Positions 6,651-14,600 of a DNA stretch of 30,795 nt are shown one piece after another. The stretch lies in the IMG/VR virus record IMGVR_UViG_3300031565_000236, positions 1 through 30,795 of that record; one strand, 5' to 3'. Both the position numbers and the translations under genes were made by a program. The notes under the pieces are model-generated. The model searched no databases and was not told where the DNA came from. It saw only the letters and a program-made list of their open reading frames with translations. The stretch's first letter is position 1; every line of letters begins with the position of its first letter. Origin of the DNA: a virus.

Positions 6651-7877
6651 GTGTACTATTTTTTGACCGAACAAATAACTCGGACGTTCATCGAAGAACT
6701 CCGTAAATACTGGTCCTACCACCCCAAGTACCAGGACATCGTAGACAACATCCAAGGGAAGTACAGCTTTGCTGAACGGCCTCAGTTTGGAATCATCCTG
6801 ACGAACTCGTCGGGAAACCAAGTCCAACTGGCAGCCGACAACTTCCAAGGAACGGTTGAGAGCTACGTGTCCCTGGCTCATGTTGAGAACTACGTCGGTT
6901 TGAGCATTGAGTGGGTTCGGGAAGACGCAGTAGCGATCCAGAACAACGGAGGGCACTTCCCTTCATTGCCTGGCATCTATTTCATTGAGCTTTGCAACGA
7001 ACACGGTGAGCCAACCGATAAGTCGTTCATGCTCGATCCCCTGCTGTTTGTTCGGGACGAGACGCCACAGAGGGTCACGGATTTGCAGTGGCAGTTGCTC
7101 AACGGCAAGTACCTCGACAAAACGCTCGATGTGTACCAGATGCCAGGCAACATCCTGCTGCATGAGGGCATCAACTACACGGCAGACCCCGACACAGGGG
7201 TCATCGACCTCATCATCCCTTTAGACGAGCCAGGAGACTTCCTGTCGGCGGACTACCGCTATCCGGCACCTACGACGGGCCCCTGGGAAATTCAAGAGAA
7301 CAGGGCACTCACGCAGCCTCTGCCGGGTGCGGTGTTGGCGTTCGGTCGGCGCATCACGCCAGGGGACCGTCTTGCTGTCGTCATCAACGAGAAGCGGGGC
7401 ATCACGGCGTTGGAGTACGGTGGACGGTGGGACTTGAACCTGGACATGACCGTTGTGGCTCGGGATGTGTTGGCTCAGCGAGAGATCTTAGATCAGTCAG
7501 CTCTGTATTTGTGGAGCAACGCTCGTCCTCGGCTATCCACTCAGGGTGTCGAGATTTTGGGCGTCAACATGGGCGGCGAAACCGAAGAGGTTTACGACGA
7601 AAATGCTGACGACTATTTCTATAATGCGACGTTTTCGCTTCAGCTTCAGGTGGATTGGGCCAACTGGGTGCCCGTTGACATCGCCATCCGTCGCGTGATT
7701 CCACAAAGTCCTGATCTGGCGGTTCAGATCGCAGGGTTGACGGACGAAGAGGTGGCGCAGGTCAAAAACAACTTCGTGTTGCTTGAGCAGTTAGGGCTCC
7801 GTAGTGCCAGCGATCCGTTCCTGACGGGCAAAGGTGGCAACACCGGACGCTACCGAACTTTCGAAATGCTCCGATAG
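6651..7877 (+). CDS. virion structural protein, probable neck/tail-terminator region
   Basis: The 408-residue product starts at GTG 6651, ten bases after AGAAGGGG, and follows a 51-base gap. N-terminal residues 1-50 are helical (YFLTEQITRTFIEELRKYW). The remainder is beta-rich and includes a segment like those in the sheath and neck protein (a strand, TGVIDLIIPLDEPGDFLSADYRY). The C-terminal part (about 280-360) has strands including FSLQLQVDWANWVPVDIAI, as in outer-shell structural proteins. I do not recognise a named family; position directly before the sheath unit suggests a tail terminator or neck protein. It ends at TAG 7877 and the next frame opens immediately. Confidence 0.65.
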   Translation: MYYFLTEQITRTFIEELRKYWSYHPKYQDIVDNIQGKYSFAERPQFGIILTNSSGNQVQLAADNFQGTVESYVSLAHVENYVGLSIEWVREDAVAIQNNGGHFPSLPGIYFIELCNEHGEPTDKSFMLDPLLFVRDETPQRVTDLQWQLLNGKYLDKTLDVYQMPGNILLHEGINYTADPDTGVIDLIIPLDEPGDFLSADYRYPAPTTGPWEIQENRALTQPLPGAVLAFGRRITPGDRLAVVINEKRGITALEYGGRWDLNLDMTVVARDVLAQREILDQSALYLWSNARPRLSTQGVEILGVNMGGETEEVYDENADDYFYNATFSLQLQVDWANWVPVDIAIRRVIPQSPDLAVQIAGLTDEEVAQVKNNFVLLEQLGLRSASDPFLTGKGGNTGRYRTFEMLR

Positions 7878-7904
7878 TCAGCTTATAGGAACCCACGTAT
7901 AGAC

Positions 7905-7909
7905 GAGGG
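7905..7909 (+). promoter_or_regulatory. Shine-Dalgarno site that supports an ATT start
   Basis: GAGGG lies 7 bases before ATT 7917. It is the only purine-rich ribosome site near the 5' end of the zinc-ribbon frame. There is no such site before the downstream ATG 7968, and that ATG would cut off the first zinc-binding pair. Confidence 0.5.
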
Positions 7910-7916
7910 TTTCGCT

Positions 7917-8414
7917 ATTCCGACGTTCCGCTACTCCTGCTCCGCTTGTGGACTCCAATTTCCAAAGATGCAACGCGCGTCTTCGGCCCGGACAACTACG
8001 TCCTGCAAGCGTTGTAAAGGCACCGCAGAACGGCAGATGGCGGTAGGTGGCTTCAAAATGGCAGTTCGTCCCACTGGCCTTGGTCCTCAGAACACAGGAG
8101 CCAGTTCGGTGGATCACGATGTGGACGTTGTGGTCGGCCGAGATTCCGCTCTGCGTTTGAACGAAATGAACAAACGTCAGGAGCACAAAAAGCGCGTCAT
8201 GCACGCAGCTCAGCTTCAAGACGGCAAGCGCCTCAGTCGCCTATCCGATGGCGACTACTTCGTGATGACGGAGGAAGAGGAAGTGGCCGCGAAACGCGCA
8301 CGCAAGCTCAACCAAGAGGCCACCAAGCTCATCGAAGGGCACAAGGCCAAGACACCGATTTCCGATCAGAGGAAGGCCGCAGAACGCGCGCACTTCATCA
8401 GCACTGCCTCATAA
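7917..8414 (+). CDS. FmdB-like zinc-ribbon protein, apparent ATT start
   Basis: Read from ATT 7917, the 165-residue product begins (M)PTFRYSCSACGLQF, a near copy of the FmdB-type opening MPxYxYxCxxCGxxF, and continues with C30-x2-C33, completing a four-cysteine zinc ribbon (C8, C11, C30, C33). The codons from the upstream stop (7875) to 7967 contain no ATG, GTG or TTG, and the first ATG, 7968, would lose the first cysteine pair. An AUU start with a well-spaced GAGGG is therefore the best reading. Residues after about 60 are charged and helical (KRQEHKKRVMHAAQ; EEEEVAAKRARKLNQ). Zinc-ribbon proteins of this kind are frequent in phage structural regions; their role is unclear. A base error at position 7917 would also explain the missing start. 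The gene ends its transcription unit. Confidence 0.62.
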   Translation: MPTFRYSCSACGLQFPKMQRASSARTTTSCKRCKGTAERQMAVGGFKMAVRPTGLGPQNTGASSVDHDVDVVVGRDSALRLNEMNKRQEHKKRVMHAAQLQDGKRLSRLSDGDYFVMTEEEEVAAKRARKLNQEATKLIEGHKAKTPISDQRKAAERAHFISTAS

Positions 8415-8687
8415 GGGCGGTCGCAAACCGTCTCCCTTCGGGGAGCCAAATGTAAACAAAACACACACATCAAATGGACACTCACCGCCCCGTGCGGACT
8501 TTGCGCAAACCTACCTTCGGCTCTCGGGTCGGATGGACAAAATAGACACAAACAGACGGACCTGATTGAGCACTAAATGTGAATTCGACATGCACCCCAT
8601 CAGGGATGTGTGAACAGCGACCGTACACGGGCCCACCTTCTGGCTTCAGAAGAGATGTGTCCCAGATCCCACAAGAGGTAGACCCAA
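8415..8687 (+). promoter_or_regulatory. 273-base leader between the neck block and the sheath gene
   Basis: No supported gene lies here. Near its start is a short C(TTCG)G hairpin. The middle is A/C-rich, with CAAAATAGA at 8538-8546 followed directly by CACAAACAGACGGACC at 8547-8562, elements that recur in the leader before 18163. A 6-bp inverted repeat (CTTCTG/CAGAAG, 8637-8652) sits close to the sheath ribosome site AAGAGGT (8673-8679). I expect a promoter for the sheath here, but no clear sigma70-type -35/-10 pair stands out. Confidence 0.4.
8432..8445 (+). terminator. UUCG hairpin after the neck block (weak terminator candidate)
   Basis: CTCCC and GGGAG pair around a TTCG loop, a very stable tetraloop hairpin, 17 bases after the zinc-ribbon stop. 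No T run follows (CCAAATG), so it could be a processing or 3'-end stabilising element instead of a terminator. Confidence 0.35.
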
Positions 8688-11600
8688 ATGCCATTCCCAG
8701 GTTCGATTTACGCCCCTCCCGGTGTCTACACGCGCACTTTGTTTGAGAACCCTGTTCAGGGTGTTCTTGCAGGTGTTCGTATTCCGATTTTTATCGGGAC
8801 GGGCAACGAGGTTCTTCAACAACAAGACCTTGAGGTCATCCGGGGATCTAGCTCCTCTGTAGACCAGCAGGTTCCACAAGAAGACGAGACAGGCCGAGCC
8901 GTCGCAGAGATCACTGCAACGGATCAAGTCGTTCTCGGTGACTTCAACGGTGACAGGCAGCGCCTCCAGGTACGCAACTTCCCCATCGTCTCCGGCGACG
9001 GAAGCGGCAGTACCGCCACTGACCCGAGCACCGTGCTCGTCACGATCAACGGCCGACCCGATGTGGTGTTGAGCGTCGCTCGCGCAGATATCGGTGTCAT
9101 CGAAATCGCCACCGCTCCTCAGCTTGGGGACGATGTGCGTGTCACGTACTTCTTCAACCGAACGGACACCCGCACCACCGACAATGTGTCGAACCAGATT
9201 ACCGAAGGCTCGGCGATCATCAATGGCGCGATTGGCAACCTTTACCAGTTCACGTCTGAGACCAACGTCCTGAGTTTCCAGGTTGATGACGACCAGAACC
9301 AGCAGATCTCGGTCAACTTTGGAACCGGCGGCAAGAGCGCTGCCACCGTTGTCTCCTTGATCAACGGCGCAGCAGCAGGGACCTCCCTGGTTGCTTCGAC
9401 CTACGAGAACAACTTTGGAGACACCGCAGTACGCCTGTCAGCGGCTCGGGACATCCTCATCCTCCAAGGTACTGCCAACGGGATTCTGGGTTTCACGGCA
9501 GGTAACAGCACCTCTCGCAACAAGGTCTTTTTCACCTTCAACGGTCCTATCGTGGACGGCACCAACGGTGGCATCACGACTACGGACCCGGCGAAGTTGG
9601 TTGTCCGTCTTGATGGTGTTCAGATCATCCCGACCTCAGTGGACGGAGCAACTCGGGCAGTCACGTTGCCTTTCGCTCCCGAAGCCGGCGCGCAACTGAC
9701 CATCGAGTATTTCTTCAATACTTGGCAGGACACGTTCGACTACCTCGCCAACATCGGGATCACCCAGGTGCTCCGGTGCGGCATCGTTCCCGGAAACAGC
9801 GATTTCATCCAAGGTGCGGATTTCGTACTCAAGGACGACAAGATCGTTTGGGGAACGAGCTTCCTCATTGGTCCGGGAGTTACAACCCCCGGAGCCCCGG
9901 AGTTTGGTGAGACTCAGATCAGCGGGTTCCTCGTGGACCAGCGCTGGTTCTTGGCGCCCACCACACCCATCGTGGACACCACGGTCAATCCTCCCTTGGA
10001 AGGGCGTCAGAAGTTCAAGCTTCCGTTGCAACCGACCACGGGCAACGGCCGGAACAACCCACTTGGCCAGGACGCGTTCCTGTCGGTTTCGAACAATCGA
10101 ATCGATCTGGCGACGAACAACCCCAACTTGGTCACTGCCTACTGGGGCTTTGGAGTCCAAGACGCCATCCAGCGTGGAGCCGTCAGGGTCATCGAAGTCG
10201 ATGGTACGGAGATCACGCTTCAAAGCCCCGTGCCCGTCGGTGCGGATGTCTTCGCCACCTTCTACTACAACATCCTCGTTGATGAGACGTACACGTTGGA
10301 GGTCGAGACCAGTGGTCCGTCCGGCATCGGCACGTACTTCATCTTCGACACCAACGGCAACCCTGTCTACACGCCCAAGTTTGGCGTGAAGGGTCCGGCG
10401 TTGACGGGTGTGACCATCGAGTTCCCCTCTGGATCGGAACTCACTCCTGATGTCCACTTTGAAGGGTCCACCTCTGGTCCCGTTGAAGAGACCATCACGG
10501 TCGCATTTGCCGACAAGGATGCGACTCTGGCGAAGTTCACGGTTCGTGGCGAAGGCCCTTACGAACTCGTCTCCAGCGCTTCAGACCGTGCTCGGTTCAC
10601 CATCGACAGCAGCCCGCTTGCTGGTGGTGCTGCCGGAATCGATCTGTCTTCGCCCAACGGAATCACTGGCTTGGGTTTCCTTGCCAGCTTCTTGGGCTCA
10701 GAGATCGCGTACACCGACGATTCGGGCAAGACCACTTACGACATCATTGAGGGGCTGAACGACCAGTTCTCCGTCTCTGTTGATGATGTGGTCATCTCGG
10801 TCACGGTTCCCGCTGCCAATGGCGTCAACGCTGATGCTTACGTCGAGGCCATCAACGCCGAAGCCAAGCTGGCGCTCAACAAGCCCTTCTACACGGCATC
10901 GAGTCGCTTCATCGCAACCACGGTCATCACCGCAGGTGAGTACGACACTTTTGTGATGAACTACACGGGTGTGACGGCTGGAGCTTCCGGCCCTGTCACT
11001 GTGGTGGTTCCTGCTGGCGTGTATGTCTCCCCGGCGTCCTTCGCTGCGGCGGTCAACACTGCAACAGGCACCGCAGTTTCTGCCCTTCCGGCAGCGTTCG
11101 ACGGTTTGGATGTCGAAGTCACGGCCAACGCGAACGGTCAACTTCAGTTCTCCCTCTGCGCGGCAGACGGCGACCTGGGTACCTTCGCTTCGGGCACGGT
11201 CATCAACTCCACGGGCGGCATCCTTGGCGATACCGTTTCCATCGGAGGCGTGGATTGGACAGGTGCTCTCACCCAAGCTCCTGGGTCGTTGACCTGGGAT
11301 ACGGGTCAAGCACGCTCCACCGCCATCCCCAGTGGGGTTCAGCCTGGAGATACCATCACCCTTGATGGTGGATCAGGACCCGTTGTTCTGACCGCTGCTG
11401 AAGGTGTGGCTCCTCCCGGATTCTTCGATTGCGGAGTCCGGGCCACGGGGGACATCACCCTCAACGGGCCTCTCCCCATCTTGGGGTCGGTCGTTCCGGT
11501 TGCAGACACCATCATCATTGACGGCGTGACTCTCACGGCTGTTGAGGGCGCTCCCGCTGCTGGTGAGTTCGACGCAGGTACTCGTTCGGCTGGTACTGCC

Positions 11601-14600
11601 ACTTTGGCGGCAGTTCAGTACGGAGATACTGTCACGGTCAACACGACGGCCATCGGAGGCGGTCCTGTCACCCTGACAGCTTCGACTTCCCAACTCCCTG
11701 GTGGGTTGGATTTCAACGCAGGTACGGCTTCGACTGGAACGGTGACTCTTTTGGGAGTTCGTCCGGCTTACCTTGCCAACCCGGCAGATGTGCTGCTCAT
11801 CAACGGCGTCCCTTTGACGGCTGTTGAAGGTGCACCGGCAGTGGATGAATACGACGCAGGAACCCGCTCCACGGGCTCCATCACTCAGAGTGTTTACGCT
11901 CTGGGTGCCCCGGTTGTTGGAACCAAAGAGAACGACACGGTTGTCATCGACGGCGTGACTCTTACCGCCCAAGTAAACGGAACGGGCGGTGGTGCAGGAA
12001 CCCTGACGTGGGAAGCGGGAACGCAGGCCACGACGACCATCTCGGTCATCACTGACCCCGCAACTGCCTCGATCACGATTGATTGGGCTGGTTCTGGTGG
12101 GCCGTTTGTCCTGACTGCCAACGCAACTCCCAGCAACACCCCCGGAACCTACGGTGGTGATCCAGCAGGCGTTGATCCTTCGGCGATTGCCACGAACATC
12201 CGTGATGCCATCAACGATGCGACCAACTTCGGCGGTGTCCTGGCGGCAGCAGTTACGGCTTCCGTAGCTGGCACGGTGGTCACACTGACCTTCAACCAAC
12301 CCGGAGCCATTGGCAACGGGCCGACGGTTGTGGTTGGCGACGCTACTTTGGTCACAGCCGGTGCTTTTGGTTCGGTTGTTGCGGGTGTTGGTGACGAGAC
12401 CACGGCGGCAACTTCGCTTGAAGCTGCCATCAACGATAGCCTCAACTTCCCCGCTGGTCAGATCTTCGCTGATCCCGCAGCGGGCGGAGTTGTGACCATC
12501 CACGCGACGAACCCCGGTATTGCAGGAGACTCCATCTCCCTCGTCACTACCGGAGTTGACATCGTGTTGGCGGCAATGGCTGGTGGTGTGGGAACGGATC
12601 AAACAGCCGCCGACAACATGGTAGCTGCCATCGTCCTCCTGGCCAACTCGTTCGACACGATCGTCAGCGCAGGCAACGGTGGCGGGACCACCACCACGGT
12701 TACATTGACCGCGGTGACTCCTGGGCTCGTGGGTGACTCAATCACCCTGTCTGTGACGCCTCCTTCGGCATCGGGTCGTTTGACGATTTCGGGTGTCACG
12801 CTCACGGGTGGTGTTGGTGACGACATTTCGGCTGCTTCCAGCCTTGTCGCTGCTTTCAACGATCCCGGCAACGGTTTGGCCACGTACCTGTACGCGGACA
12901 ACGCTGGTGGCACTTTGGCGGATGTGTTGGTTACGGCCATCACCCCCGGAATCGCTGCGGATGGTGTCTCCACGGTTGAGAACACGGGTGCTACTCGACT
13001 GACGTGGGGTGGTTTCGCCACTCTCACAGGCGGAGCAGGAACAGACACGACGGCAGCTATCTCTTTGGATGCCGCCATTGGTTTGTCCCTTACTTCGGTC
13101 ACGTCGGTCCAAGCAGCCAATGTTTGCAACTTGACGGCGGTGACTCCTGGCAATGTCGGAAACGCCATTGCGCTGAGCAGCAGCGATCCGGTTCGGGAAG
13201 CTCTTTCGGGAGCAACCATGTCGGGTGGTATCGGTACCAACCTCACCGTGGCAACTTCGCTTGTTACGGCCATCAACCTTCCCGCCAACGGTCTGTCCGT
13301 TGACGTGGCGGCGGCCAATGCAGGGGGAACTGTCACCACGGTAACGGTTTGGGATCTTGTCCCAGGCGTTGCGGGCAACACGGACACCATTGCTTCGTCC
13401 ACCGGAGTTCGACTTCCGGTCACGGCGGGCGGGTTCTTCACAGGCGGCCTCTCGGCCATCCCCGTGTCGAACAACATGGTGACTGCGTTCAACGATCCTG
13501 CTGCTGGGGTTGCTGTGACCACGGACAACGTGGGTGGAACGTCCACGACCATCACCATCACTGCTGATGTGCCCGGACCCAACGGGAACCTCATCACACT
13601 GGCAAGCTCCAACGGTGGTCGTCTTCCGGTGTCCGCTGCGACCCTCACGGGTGGTGTCGGCCTTGGAGGTGGTTACCTGGAGTTCGTCACCGGAGCAGCT
13701 CTGGCGTCGGACTTCTGCATCTTGGCGGGTATCTCGTCGGATGTGTTGCCTGGGTTTGAGCAAACGAAGCTCATCTCGGGAGACATTGTTCGTCGGTTCT
13801 CCGTGGCAGGTACTTCGGGCCGGTTGATCTACGACCGTCTCATCCTCCGAAACCGCTTGGTTCCGGGTTCTGGATCGGTTCACCCCGCATCCCAGGTCGC
13901 CCAGACTCAGTTGCAAATCGAAGGAACCAACGCGGCAAGCCAAACGGGCCTCCAATCAGGAGGTACCGGTCTCGCAGGTGCTCAAGCCACCGTCACTTCG
14001 GCAACACTCTTTGGTGAGGTCGGATTCAAGGATGGTCAGGTTCCGACGGGCACCTACGCTGATGCACGCGATGGTCAGATTCAGGTTGAGTTCTTCCAGC
14101 AGGGCGGAGTTCAGAACCAGAACAACGTGTTCAAAGCGAACATCGACGGCATCCCGTTCACGGTGGTCTTCACCGATGCGACGGGTGTTGGTATCCCCAT
14201 CGGGGGCTCGGCCAACGTGCCTCTTGGACCCATCACTGTGCCCAACACCGTGTTGGCTCAGATTCAAGCTGAAGCGGTTGCCCAAGGTCTTGCACCCGGC
14301 ATCGTTCAGATTGAGGGTGCGGGTCTTCGCTTGGTCAGCCAACTTGATGACACCAACTCGGCTGTCACCATCGAGGCAGGCAACGCCAACGACGTACTCG
14401 GGTTCTCCGAAGGGGCCACGTCCACCAGGACGACGGTTCAGCCGGAAGTTGTGGCATCGGCGCTCATGGCTCACGCCAACGCGGCGATCAGCGACATCTA
14501 CCTGGACTACAGCAACCCGGACAGCACCTACTTCGCTGACCAGGCCCTTGCTGGCGTCGAGTTGGACTCGTCCGCGTCGGAGTTCCTGTACATCCAGTCT

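Noticed and set aside
5862-6956. 364-residue minus-strand open frame opposite the actin-like gene
   Set aside because: It spans the actin-like gene and the start of the next gene, both convincing on the + strand, and its translation has no motif.
8482-8694. 70-residue minus-strand frame in the sheath leader
   Set aside because: It starts inside the sheath start site, has no ribosome site and no recognisable sequence; the region is better read as a leader.
11373-12602. 409-residue open frame on the minus strand inside the sheath repeats
   Set aside because: It is antisense to a secure coding frame, its product is Arg/Ser-rich without domain-like character, and it mirrors the codon bias of the repeated Thr/Gly/Val codons.
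12738-13955. 405-residue open frame on the minus strand inside the sheath
   Set aside because: Same reason: composition artefact of the repeat array, no ribosome site of note and no recognisable motif.
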